A stretch of 64,000 nt of DNA from Aquisphaera giovannonii. Lineage in GTDB: Bacteria; Planctomycetota; Planctomycetia; Isosphaerales; Isosphaeraceae. A model generated the notes under the pieces. It made no database searches, was not told the DNA's origin, and was given only the letters and a program-made list of their open reading frames with translations. Numbering within the stretch: position 1 is the stretch's first letter; each line of letters starts with the position of its first letter. The stretch is from assembly GCF_008087625.1 (NCBI RefSeq), contig NZ_CP042997.1, forward strand, positions 2,914,001 to 2,978,000, written 5' to 3'. A program made the translations under genes and the position numbers. Positions 33,844 to 41,995 of this stretch are shown here, piece by piece.

Positions 33844-33884
33844 AAGGCCGGCGCGGCAGCCCATCGGTGCCCCGCCGGCCTTTT
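33844..33884. terminator. bidirectional terminator
   Basis: AAGGCCGGCG (33844-33853) and CGCCGGCCTT (33873-33882) pair perfectly, with a GGCA/TGCC inner stem; TTTT follows on the plus strand. It separates the small lipoprotein gene from the convergent hydrolase gene. Confidence 0.8.
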
Positions 33885-33913
33885 GCGATTCGAAAACCTT
33901 CGGCCCATCGCCC

Positions 33914-34816
33914 TCAAGGTCTGAGATGACTCGCGAAGAAGGTCTCGATGAGGGAGAGATAGCCCTCGGGATCGGATTCGTACGCGCCCACGTGCTCCAC
34001 CCCCGGCAGCGTGGTCGTCAGGCAGGTCGCCCCGGCCGCACCGGCGAGCTGATACGCCTGGCGCAGCGGGACGATCGAGTCGGCCTCGCCATGGATGAGC
34101 AGGAGGGGACGGCCTCCCCAGGACCGGGCGGCGCGAATCGGGATCAGGTCGTCCGTCCGCACCCCGTATACCCAGCGAGCGGCGGCGAGGATGCCGGGGT
34201 TGAACCAGGCGGGCAGTCGGCTGTGCTTGCTGAGCTGGCTGCCGAGGATATCCGGCAGGTCGCCGTATGGACTGTCCATGACGGCCACCCGGATGTCCGG
34301 GTTCTGGGCCGCCTCGAGGAGCACCGTGGACGCCCCCATCGAGTAGCCGAGCCAGCCGATCCGGTCGCGGTCGAAGCCCTCGCGCTCGGCCCAGCCCATC
34401 ACGGCCCGGATGTCGCCCCTCTCGCGACGACCCATCGTCAGCCGCGTCGGGTCGCTCTGGCCGTGGCCCCGGAGGTCGAAGAGGAGGACGTCATATCCGC
34501 CGGCATGGAGGTCGCAGCCGAGGGCTGCCATCTCCACCCACGAGCTCCACATGCCGTGGACCAGGATGATCAGATGCCTCCGTTCCTTCGTGGGCAGATA
34601 CCAGCCTCGCAGCGTCAGCCCGTCCTCCGTCCTGGCCGACCAAGGCCGCGCGCCGGCACCGAGTTGGGCCGGATCGATCCTGTGCGGATGGTTCGTGGCA
34701 CGCGTCAGCCGCTCGGCCGTCAGGAGCGAAACTCCCGCGTAAGCGGTCGCCGCCAAGGAAGCTAGGATCGCCGAGAACAGTGTGAGGCGCCGCAGGGCGC
34801 GGGATCCGCTCGACAT
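33914..34816 (-). CDS. membrane-anchored alpha/beta hydrolase
   Basis: 300 residues with an N-terminal membrane anchor or signal (RRLTLFSAILASLAATAYAGVSLL). The alpha/beta-hydrolase core has the oxyanion motif LVHGMWSSW, nucleophile elbow GYSMGAS, acid loop IHGEADSIVP and the final His in GVEHVGAY. The group resembles the YqkD/BAAT-like extracellular hydrolases. ATG 34816 is preceded by GGGAGGG; the longer frame to 34849 adds only polar residues. Substrate unknown. Confidence 0.85.
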   Translation of the reverse strand: MSSGSRALRRLTLFSAILASLAATAYAGVSLLTAERLTRATNHPHRIDPAQLGAGARPWSARTEDGLTLRGWYLPTKERRHLIILVHGMWSSWVEMAALGCDLHAGGYDVLLFDLRGHGQSDPTRLTMGRRERGDIRAVMGWAEREGFDRDRIGWLGYSMGASTVLLEAAQNPDIRVAVMDSPYGDLPDILGSQLSKHSRLPAWFNPGILAAARWVYGVRTDDLIPIRAARSWGGRPLLLIHGEADSIVPLRQAYQLAGAAGATCLTTTLPGVEHVGAYESDPEGYLSLIETFFASHLRP

Positions 34817-35065
34817 GGTCCCTCCCGGATCGCATCGACTTGAGTCCAACCATCCTGGCTACTCGAGATTATATCGACGGTCCGAATGAAGCCGAGTCGA
34901 ATCGGCGGGGCCGCACGTCGCCGCGCCGCGGGCCGTCGACCCCGTCGCGGAACCGGGGAGGGTGAAGGCGTCGAGGAGTTTCCTTCAAGCGGCTCGAACG
35001 GCCTTACCGATTGTGAAGGTACGGACAGGATGTCCAGGGTCCCGAGGCAAAGGAGGCGAAGGGAC

Positions 35066-35890
35066 ATGTCGCTCACGTATTCCGAGCAGATCCATTCCAC
35101 GGCGATCATCGATCCCGACGCGATCCTGGCGCCCGATGTTCAGGTCGGACCTTACGCAGTCATCGAGGGACCTGTCCAGATTGGCCCCGGATGCATCATC
35201 TCGGCACACGCCTGCTTGACCGGCCCCCTGGTCATGGGCCGCGACAACCTGATCGGTCATGGGGCCGTGCTCGGCAAGAGCCCTCAACACCGAGGCTACC
35301 GGGATGAGCCCACGAGCCTGGAGATCGGCGACTCCAACGTCATCCGGGAGTTCGTCACCATTCATCGAGGGACCGTCCAGGGCAGGGGGGTGACCACCAT
35401 CGGCGACCGCAACATGCTGATGGTCGGCGCGCACCTCGGGCACGACAGCCAGGTCGGCAACGGCTGCACCATCGTGAACAATGCCCTGGTGGCCGGCCAC
35501 GTGCGGCTCGAGGACGACTGCATCCTCTCCGGCCATACCGCGGTGCAGCAGCGGGTGCGGGTGGGGAGGCTCGCCATGCTGGGAGGCCTCGGGGCGTCCT
35601 CCAAGGACATCCCCCCGTTCATCCTCCAGCAGGGATACAACTGCGTGACCGGCCTGAATCTGGTCGGGATGCGGCGCGCCGGCTTCTCGTCGGAGTCCAT
35701 CAACGCGATGAGGCAGGTCTTCCGCATCCTGTACCGGGAGGGCAGGCCCCTCTCCGGCGCCCTGGAACGCATCGAGGGGGACTTCGGTCACATCGACGAA
35801 GTGAAGGAATTCGTCGACTTCATCCGGGGCTCGAAGATCGGGATCAACCCGGCGCGGTCGCAGGATCGCGAAAGCTTCGATATTCACTGA
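35066..35890 (+). CDS. lpxA: UDP-N-acetylglucosamine acyltransferase
   Basis: LpxA transfers a hydroxyacyl chain from ACP to UDP-GlcNAc, the first step of lipid A synthesis. The 274 residues show hexapeptide repeats forming a left-handed beta-helix (AIIDPDAILAPDVQVGPYAVIEG), the catalytic-His motif AHLGHDSQVG, and the C-terminal helical part with GLNLVGMRRAGFSS. The frame runs upstream to 34886, but MSLTYSEQIHSTA at 35066 with AGGAGG ahead is the true start. It stands alone, without lpxB or fabZ beside it. Confidence 0.93.
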   Translation: MSLTYSEQIHSTAIIDPDAILAPDVQVGPYAVIEGPVQIGPGCIISAHACLTGPLVMGRDNLIGHGAVLGKSPQHRGYRDEPTSLEIGDSNVIREFVTIHRGTVQGRGVTTIGDRNMLMVGAHLGHDSQVGNGCTIVNNALVAGHVRLEDDCILSGHTAVQQRVRVGRLAMLGGLGASSKDIPPFILQQGYNCVTGLNLVGMRRAGFSSESINAMRQVFRILYREGRPLSGALERIEGDFGHIDEVKEFVDFIRGSKIGINPARSQDRESFDIH

Positions 35891-35949
35891 GCCGCGGGCC
35901 GCCGCGACGCGCCGTCGGAGGCGCTTCAGGGCGGCAGGCTCATGGGCCC

Positions 35950-36228
35950 TCAGGACCGGCTCGACGACGAGCCGGGCGGCGGCGAGTGCTTGCCGAGGGC
36001 CTCTTTGACGCGAGCAAACTCGCCCTCGTCCAACTCGCCCGCCGCATGTGCCTCGTCGAGGTCCTCGAGCAATTCGTCGAGGGACGCCGGCTCGAGGTCC
36101 TCGTGCGCCTCCTCCCACGCCCGCTTCGCGACGATCAGGCCGTAGATCAGGGCGGCGACCAGAAGGACCAGGCCGCCGTAGTAATAGGCGGGCGAGCCGA
36201 GCCCGGCGCCTTTGAGCCAGTTCACCAT
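35950..36228 (-). CDS. small membrane protein with SHOCT-like tail
   Basis: 92 residues: one membrane helix (YYYGGLVLLVAALIYGLIVAKRAW), then an acidic region ending in LDEAHAAGELDEGEFARVKEALG, the pattern of SHOCT-type oligomerisation tails, and a Ser-rich end. It probably oligomerises at the membrane. No partner is identified. The ATG at 36228 has no strong Shine-Dalgarno. Confidence 0.68.
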   Translation of the reverse strand: MVNWLKGAGLGSPAYYYGGLVLLVAALIYGLIVAKRAWEEAHEDLEPASLDELLEDLDEAHAAGELDEGEFARVKEALGKHSPPPGSSSSRS

Positions 36229-36345
36229 GGTTTCGTCCTCGCGGGCGAGTCTGCGCGCCCCGTCTCAACCGGAAGTCGCCGGGCGGGCGGGGTCGCGGCC
36301 GAGTTTTTCGAAATCAACCCGGCCATCCTCCAGGATCTTGCCGCG

Positions 36346-36373
36346 TTGATTCGCCGTTACGCGCGATTATACT
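36346..36373 (+). promoter_or_regulatory. sigma-70-like promoter of the Gly/Met-rich gene
   Basis: TTGATT (36346-36351), 16-base spacer, TATACT (36368-36373) in an AT-richer stretch; transcription would begin near 36380, about 120 bases before the ATG at 36503. Confidence 0.55.
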
Positions 36374-36502
36374 ATTAAGCTGGGCCGAGTATGGATCGCC
36401 GTCGCCGCCGCGCCCGGGTCGCCTGGACCCAGCGACCCGGCCGTCCGATGAGTCATCCCGGGGGAAGGATTTCCGTCCCGAGTTCGATGGAGGTCATGTT
36501 CC

Positions 36503-37063
36503 ATGAATCGGCTCAGGCTTCGCGTGATCAGCGTCCTCGTAGGATTGAGTCTGACTCAGGTCCTGGGAGGAGGAATGGCTCGCGCCCAGACCTCGATCGG
36601 CGACATCTCCGCCGATCCCTTCATGTTCTACTACGCATTCTACCTGCCGAACCAGCAGGTGCAGTCGCTCCGCCCCAAGCCCATCGACCAGCTCAACGAC
36701 GCGGCCCAGGCCAGGCAGTATTACGCCCAGACGCAACGCCGTTCCCTCTACAACCCGAACTCTCCTTATACGGAAGAGTTCGACCCGCTCCGCCCCTTCT
36801 CCAAGCAGCAGGGGCAGGAACGCTTGGCCCGTGCCCACCGGTTCACCCAGGACCCCAGTAACGCCGACGGGCGGGGGCCGGCTGCCTACTTCCAGCGAGC
36901 CCAGATTTATTACCCGACGTTGAGGACCGGTCGCGGGCCGAATGCCAACGTGGCGACCATCGGTAGGCGGACCGGCCGCGGCGGCGGCATAGGCGGCGGC
37001 ATGGGCGGCGGCATGGGCGGCGGCATGGGCGGCGGCATGGGCGGCATGGGCGGTTTCATGTGA
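36503..37063 (+). CDS. secreted protein with Gly/Met-rich C-terminus
   Basis: 186 residues: signal peptide (MNRLRLRVISVLVGLSL ... ARAQ), a mature part with FMFYYAFYLPNQQVQSLRPKP and NPNSPYTEEFDPLRPFS, then GRRTGRGGG followed by tandem GGGM units to the last residue. It has no enzyme motif and probably belongs to the envelope. It resembles in style the sigma-54-driven repeat protein, but here the promoter looks housekeeping-type. It heads a row of three plus-strand genes before ribD. Confidence 0.72.
   Translation: MNRLRLRVISVLVGLSLTQVLGGGMARAQTSIGDISADPFMFYYAFYLPNQQVQSLRPKPIDQLNDAAQARQYYAQTQRRSLYNPNSPYTEEFDPLRPFSKQQGQERLARAHRFTQDPSNADGRGPAAYFQRAQIYYPTLRTGRGPNANVATIGRRTGRGGGIGGGMGGGMGGGMGGGMGGMGGFM
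36979..37059 (+). repeat. tandem GGC GGC ATG coding repeats
   Basis: Twelve-base units GGCGGCATGGGC repeated at the 3' end of the gene encode GGMG blocks; such arrays are prone to unit gain or loss. Confidence 0.8.
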
Positions 37064-37168
37064 GGCCGGCGCGGTCCGAATTTTCCACGCGCTCGTGTCC
37101 GGTGCACCGATCCGGTGCGGTTTCTGAATGTTCGATGCCAGCGCCATGTCGGCGACCAGGGGAGAGGA

Positions 37169-37666
37169 ATGCAGCCCGGTCCCGAGCAACGACTGAGTCC
37201 CGAGGAGCGGGGGAACCTGACCGCCTACCTCGACGGTGAGCTCGCCGAGATCGAGGCCCGCTCGATCGCGACCAAGTTGAGCCTGAGCCAGACGGCGAGG
37301 CGGGAGCTGGACTCCCTGAAGCGGACGTGGGAGCTGCTCGAGCGCCTCCCGCGTCCTCCTGCATCCCCGAACTTCCCCGAGCGGACCCTGGATTCGATCA
37401 GGGCGGTCGATGCGCCCACGTCGGCCTGGGCCCGGGACACGTCCTTCCTTGCTCGCCAGGCACTGAAACTTTGCCTCTGCCTGCTCGTCATCGCTGCCGC
37501 GGCCTCGACCGGATTCGTCCTGATTCGCAATTCCTTGCCCGACCCCGCCGAGCGACTCGAGCGAGACCGGTTGCTCGCCGAGCACCTGGACGAATACCAG
37601 GAGATCGGCTCGTTCGATTTCCTCGACGAGCTGGTCCGGTCGAGGGAATTCGGAGACGAACGCTAG
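37169..37666 (+). CDS. anti-sigma-factor-like membrane protein
   Basis: 165 residues: an N-terminal helix ERGNLTAYLDGELAEIEARSIATKL of the anti-sigma/zinc-finger (zf-HC2-like) type but without Cys ligands, one membrane helix (LKLCLCLLVIAAAASTGFVLI) and a short extracytoplasmic tail. In planctomycetes such genes sit after an ECF sigma factor and before a secreted protein like the next gene. Here the sigma factor is missing from the upstream position. ATG 37169 follows GGAGAGG. Confidence 0.68.
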   Translation: MQPGPEQRLSPEERGNLTAYLDGELAEIEARSIATKLSLSQTARRELDSLKRTWELLERLPRPPASPNFPERTLDSIRAVDAPTSAWARDTSFLARQALKLCLCLLVIAAAASTGFVLIRNSLPDPAERLERDRLLAEHLDEYQEIGSFDFLDELVRSREFGDER

Positions 37667-37685
37667 ATCGGCCAGAGAGTCTGCC

Positions 37686-38750
37686 ATGAGACCAGCGGTC
37701 CACAAGCTCATCGCCGTGATTCTGGGGGTAGGAGGCTGCCTGCTCGCCGCGGGCAGCTCTCCGGGGCCTGCCTCCGGTCGAGGCGGAGCATCGGGCATCT
37801 CGGCAGACGAATACAAGGCCATCACCGCCGCCCTCCGTCGGTTCGATCTGCAGCTCGGGCCGTCGGAACAGGCCGCGATCCGCGAGCTCGATTCGCGCCT
37901 CCGCAAGCTGCCGGAGAATGAGAGTCCTCGCTATCTCGCGGTCATGAGGAGATACCACGACTGGCTCGCGTCTCTCCCGGACGCCGTCAGGCAGAAAGTC
38001 CTGGATGCCCCCCCGTCCGGGCGGATGGCGGTCGTCAAGCAGACCGTGGCGCGATATCCGGTGCCCTCCGATGAGACCCCTTACTGGCTCCGCCTCTCCG
38101 AGATGGGGGGCGGGTCTCCATCCGAGCTGGCCGCCGTCGTCCGGGTCTGGGGCGAACTCACTCCGGAGCAGCGGCGCGAAGTCGACCGACTGCCGCTCGT
38201 CGCGGCCAAGCGCGAGAGGATTTTCAAGTTCGGTCGGGCCATGAAGCTCGCGAGGGAGATTCGGCCCCCGGACTTTCGTCCTGAGGAGTGGATACCCAAG
38301 GCGGAAGCCAGGGTGGACGAGCTGCGCTGGATCGAGGGAGAACTCCAGGCGCCGATCACTCGGGCCGAGGCGAAGGCCGAGGCGGCCTCCAAGACGAAGG
38401 GAGAGGCGAAGGCCAAACTACGACCCGCCGTGCTGGAGCGGCTGGCGCTCAATCTCTATTTCCTGTCTCATCCGGCGGCGCCCGTGATGGCCGATCGACT
38501 CGACGCCTTCTTCCGGACGTTGCCCTCCTGGGTCCAGACCGGCTTCGACGCATACTCGGCCGACGAGGCGAGGCGGAAGCTCACGGAGATCTATCGCCTC
38601 GTCTATCCGCATCCCAGCGAGTTCCGCCCGGCGACGCCCGCGCGAATCAGCCCGTCGCCCGGGAAGACCGATTCGTCCTCGTCAGCCCCGCGGCCGTCGC
38701 CGGTCGGTCCCAAAGCGGCTCCGGCCGGTTCCGGCGCATCGCCCTTCTGA
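37686..38750 (+). CDS. secreted protein of the DUF3106-like type
   Basis: 354 residues: hydrophobic N-terminus (MRPAVHKLIAVILGVGGCLLAAG) as signal peptide, then a helical mature region with Pro and Arg hinges (WGELTPEQRREVDRLP, RLRKLPENESP), an Ala/Lys/Glu-rich linker (KAEAASKTKGEAKAK) and a Ser/Pro-rich tail. I associate the pattern with the partner genes of planctomycete anti-sigma proteins, but no domain is certain. It follows the anti-sigma-like gene after 19 bases and its stop touches the ribD start. Confidence 0.65.
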   Translation: MRPAVHKLIAVILGVGGCLLAAGSSPGPASGRGGASGISADEYKAITAALRRFDLQLGPSEQAAIRELDSRLRKLPENESPRYLAVMRRYHDWLASLPDAVRQKVLDAPPSGRMAVVKQTVARYPVPSDETPYWLRLSEMGGGSPSELAAVVRVWGELTPEQRREVDRLPLVAAKRERIFKFGRAMKLAREIRPPDFRPEEWIPKAEARVDELRWIEGELQAPITRAEAKAEAASKTKGEAKAKLRPAVLERLALNLYFLSHPAAPVMADRLDAFFRTLPSWVQTGFDAYSADEARRKLTEIYRLVYPHPSEFRPATPARISPSPGKTDSSSSAPRPSPVGPKAAPAGSGASPF

Positions 38751-39938
38751 ATGGCCGGAATCCGGGCCGTCGCGAGGAAGTGCACCTTGACCGTGTCCGA
38801 CCAGACGTGGATGGCGATCGCCCTTGACGAGGCCGAGAAAGGGCGAGGGCTCGTCGAGCCCAACCCCGTCGTGGGAGCCGTCATCGTCAAGGACGGGCGT
38901 GAGGTCGGCCGCGGCCATCATGCCCGCTTCGGAGGCCCTCATGCCGAGGTCGCGGCCTTGGCCGTCGCGGGCCAAGAGGCGAGGGGGGCCACGCTCTTCG
39001 TGACACTGGAGCCCTGCTGCCACCACGGCAAGACGCCGCCCTGCACGGATGCGATCCTCGAGGCGGGCATTGCGAAGGTGGTCGTCAGCGCGCGTGACCC
39101 CTTCCCCCGCGTGAACGGGGGTGGGCTCGATCGACTCCGAGCGGCCGGGGTGACGGTGGAACTCGGCCTCCTAGGGGACCGCGCCGCGAGGCAGAATGCT
39201 CCCTTCTTCAAGCGGGTCTATACCGGGCACCCCTACGTGATCGCCAAGTGGGCGATGACGCTGGACGGCAAGGTTGCGGCGGCCACCGGCGATAGCCGTT
39301 GGATCTCCGGCGAGGCCTCCCGGGCCGAGGTCCACCGCGTTCGGGGACGCATGGACGCGATTCTCGTCGGCATCGGCACGGCCCTCGCGGATGATCCCCA
39401 GTTGACCGTCCGCCCCCCGGGCCCACGCACGCCGCTGCGTGTCATCCTGGACGGTGAGGCGCGAATCCCGGTCGAGAGCCGACTCGTGTCCACGTCGCGA
39501 AGCGTCCCCGTACTCGTCGCGGTCACGGGGCGGGCCGCGGCAGACCGGTGCCGTGCGCTGACCGACGCCGGCTGTGAAGTCCTGAGCCTGCCCTCGGAGA
39601 GTTCCCGCATTCCGGTCGTTCCCCTCCTCTCCAAGCTGGGAGAGCGCGGGATGACCAACATCCTCGTCGAGGGGGGCGGGAGGATCCTCGGGGCGTTCCT
39701 CGACGCCGGGCAGATTGACGAGGTCGATGCCTTCCTCGCGCCGATGCTGGAGGGCGGAGACCACGCAAGCACCGCGATCCGCGGCCGGGGGGTCCTGCGA
39801 ATGCCCGATTCGACGAGGCTGGAAGGAGTTTCGTACTCCCAGGTCGGCCCCGACCTGCGGGTCCGGGGTTGGCTGGATCAACCCTGGCGAGCGAGATTGA
39901 AGGACCTGGTCCAGTCGCCGGGGGACGATCGCTCTTGA
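38751..39938 (+). CDS. ribD: bifunctional riboflavin deaminase/reductase
   Basis: RibD deaminates the pyrimidine and reduces the ribose in riboflavin synthesis. The deaminase part has HARFGGPHAEVAAL (His-Ala-Glu) and EPCCHHGKTPPC (zinc Cys pair); the reductase part has YVIAKWAMTLDGKVAAATGDSRWISG-type NADPH motifs (KWAMTLDGK, RWISG) and TNILVEGGGRILG. Length 395. The ATG sits directly after the previous stop. No other rib gene is here; rex follows downstream. Confidence 0.95.
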   Translation: MAGIRAVARKCTLTVSDQTWMAIALDEAEKGRGLVEPNPVVGAVIVKDGREVGRGHHARFGGPHAEVAALAVAGQEARGATLFVTLEPCCHHGKTPPCTDAILEAGIAKVVVSARDPFPRVNGGGLDRLRAAGVTVELGLLGDRAARQNAPFFKRVYTGHPYVIAKWAMTLDGKVAAATGDSRWISGEASRAEVHRVRGRMDAILVGIGTALADDPQLTVRPPGPRTPLRVILDGEARIPVESRLVSTSRSVPVLVAVTGRAAADRCRALTDAGCEVLSLPSESSRIPVVPLLSKLGERGMTNILVEGGGRILGAFLDAGQIDEVDAFLAPMLEGGDHASTAIRGRGVLRMPDSTRLEGVSYSQVGPDLRVRGWLDQPWRARLKDLVQSPGDDRS

Positions 39939-40026
39939 CCCGGCCAATCGCGGCAAATTACAGTCGCTCCAACCGATCGCGTGGAGCCGCATCCCTCGCC
40001 ACGGACGAATCCCGGAGGCGCCCCTC

Positions 40027-40728
40027 GTGAAAGACCTGGGACGCGAGCCCGAGCACGTGAAGATGGCCCCGCGTGTGGTCGTCGGACGTGTGAGCCTGTA
40101 TCTTCGTCAGCTCGAGGCGTTCCAGCGTCAAGGCTATACGACCATCTCGAGCAGCCAGCTCGGCGCGCCGCTGTCGATCAAGAATGCGCAGGTCCGCAAG
40201 GACCTCGCCTGCTTCGGGCAATTCGGCCACCCGGGGGTGGGATACCGAATCGACGACCTGATCGGTGCGCTGAGGCGGGCCCTGGGGATCGATCGTGACT
40301 GGCCTCTGGCCGTCATCGGGCTGGGGAACCTGGGCCGCGCCTTGCTCGGCTATCGCGGCTTCCGTACGCGCCGATTCAAGATCGTCGCCATCTTCGACAG
40401 CGATCCCGCGAAAGTCGGCCAAGTCTACGAGGGACTGACCGTCGAGCCGCTCGAGAATCTCAAGAAGGCGGCGACTTCGGGCAAGATCCATCTCGGACTG
40501 CTTTGCGTGCCCGCCGAGTCCGCGCAGCGGGTTGCCGACCAGATGGTCCATGCCGGCATCACGGGCATTCTGAATTTCGCACCCGTCCCCCTCACGGTCC
40601 CGCCGCAGGTCAACGTGGTCACCGTCGACCTGAGCGTCCAGCTGGAGAACCTGGCCTACAAGGTCCTGAAGGGCCAGGAAGGCCTGCTCGCCAGGGGAAC
40701 CCTTCCCGCGCTGGTCGGCGATCGCTAG
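40027..40728 (+). CDS. rex: redox-sensing transcriptional repressor
   Basis: Rex binds DNA when NAD is high and leaves it when NADH rises, controlling fermentation and respiration genes. The N-terminal winged helix has SSQLGAPLSIKNAQVRKDLACFGQFGHPGVGY, and the Rossmann part has VIGLGNLGRALLGY with the NADH-binding Gly motif, then FDSDPAKVG and GILNFAP. It is 233 residues. The GTG start at 40027 is chosen because GGAGG lies eight bases upstream; an ATG at 40063 is an alternative that would trim 12 residues. Confidence 0.95.
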   Translation: MKDLGREPEHVKMAPRVVVGRVSLYLRQLEAFQRQGYTTISSSQLGAPLSIKNAQVRKDLACFGQFGHPGVGYRIDDLIGALRRALGIDRDWPLAVIGLGNLGRALLGYRGFRTRRFKIVAIFDSDPAKVGQVYEGLTVEPLENLKKAATSGKIHLGLLCVPAESAQRVADQMVHAGITGILNFAPVPLTVPPQVNVVTVDLSVQLENLAYKVLKGQEGLLARGTLPALVGDR

Positions 40729-40742
40729 AATAAATTTCCGAT

Positions 40743-40813
40743 TACCCGGTGGTGAAACGGTATCACAACAGGTTTTGGTCCTGTTTTTCCAGGTTCGAAT
40801 CCTGGCCGGGTAG
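40743..40813 (+). tRNA. tRNA-Gln (anticodon UUG)
   Basis: Acceptor TACCCGG/CCGGGTA, D-arm GTGA/TCAC, anticodon stem ACAGG/CCTGT around TTTTGGT with anticodon TTG, T-arm CCAGG-TTCGAAT-CCTGG, discriminator G at 40813. The 71-base gene lacks an encoded CCA and starts 14 bases after the rex stop. Confidence 0.97.
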
Positions 40814-40896
40814 CTCCTACACTTCCCTCATGCAGATAGCTTCCGACCCTATCCTTTCGGCTGCGGATGCCGGCCGGACCCGATTCATACGGCATG

Positions 40897-41673
40897 TCAC
40901 GGTATGGCCGCGACGCTTGCCTGGTACGCGATCTCCCCATTGGCTGGGATCCCAGGTCCAAGGCGCCGTCGCCGCACCCAGATGATGCCGACGGCGAGAT
41001 AGCCCAGGATCGCCGTAGCACCACTCGCCGGCTCGGGGACGGCCGCGGCGGAGCCCAGGGATGCCCCGAAGCGGAGGATGGAACCCCAGCGGGAGGAATA
41101 GGTCGTCGCGAACTTCACCTCGAGATATTCATATCCCTGGTTGACCAACCCTGCGCTGTAATCGCTGACATCGAGGGAAAGCAACAGCCCGTCCGGTCCC
41201 CCCGGCGATGAGACGGGTGGGACGTAGAAGCCGGCGGCCATGGATGCCGCATGGTCGGCGGTGAAATCGGCCTGCTGGACCCGATCATGGTTGGTGCCGA
41301 ACAGCTCGACGGTCAGGAAGGCATCGTCGAAACAATAAGCCATGCTGATCCATAAGATGGCCGGTGTGCTCGGGTCGCACGCGGACAGGCGGAAAATGCA
41401 AGCGGACACTTCCGTGAAACTGGACAAGGTCTGATCAACGCCGATGTACTGCGACTCATAAGCCTGTGCCTCCAGCACACTGCCCGTCTGGAAAGTCGTC
41501 TCCGTCGTGACGTCGCCGCTATCCAGGTAATAGGTGGTGAGGCTGTCATACACGGCCGTTGACGAGGGTAAAACGCTTCCTCCGTACGCCGTCCCAAGCC
41601 ACGCCTGGAAGGCGATCAACGTCACGAGCCAGCAACCGCCCGCCCGCCGCTTACGAAGCCCTGACATAGACAT
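40897..41673 (-). CDS. PEP-CTERM surface protein
   Basis: 258 residues: signal peptide (RKRRAGGCWLVTLIAFQAWLG), a beta-rich mature part, and a C-terminal sorting signal VPEPASG, hydrophobic segment ATAILGYLAVGIIWV and RRRR, which exosortase would cut and attach. After the RRRR there are about 20 more residues (LGPGIPANGEIAYQASVAAIP), unusual since PEP-CTERM proteins normally end soon after the Arg cluster. The frame opens earlier, but MSMSGLRKRR at 41673 gives the signal peptide. No exosortase gene is nearby. Confidence 0.82.
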   Translation of the reverse strand: MSMSGLRKRRAGGCWLVTLIAFQAWLGTAYGGSVLPSSTAVYDSLTTYYLDSGDVTTETTFQTGSVLEAQAYESQYIGVDQTLSSFTEVSACIFRLSACDPSTPAILWISMAYCFDDAFLTVELFGTNHDRVQQADFTADHAASMAAGFYVPPVSSPGGPDGLLLSLDVSDYSAGLVNQGYEYLEVKFATTYSSRWGSILRFGASLGSAAAVPEPASGATAILGYLAVGIIWVRRRRLGPGIPANGEIAYQASVAAIP

Positions 41674-41995
41674 GGTTGTCGTCGCCGGATAGGACGAGGA
41701 TCGAGACTGCCGCTCTCCCCGCCCGGGAAGGTCTTCGGTCCGCCCATTCGTGGATCGGTCGGAGACATTAGTACAGGAACGGAAAGTACGAAGCAACCCA
41801 TGTCGACAAAACCCCACTCAATGACGCTTGCGTGGACAGGGATTGATGAGGATTGGTGATCCAGTCCGGCTGCTTGTGATGATTACGAGGGGCGGGTGAG
41901 CTTCTGAAAATGGCCGGGGAGGGTCCTCGGTCCGTCGGCCTCAAAGGTCCGCCTTCGTTCCGCGACGGCCGGAGCTCTCGCCGGCACGGCCAGCG
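41674..41995 (-). promoter_or_regulatory. upstream region of the PEP-CTERM gene with weak promoter
   Basis: The region holds no gene. On the minus strand TTGCTT (41793-41788), a 17-base spacer and TACTAA (41770-41765) form a weak promoter about 90 bases before the start codon. Confidence 0.3.
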
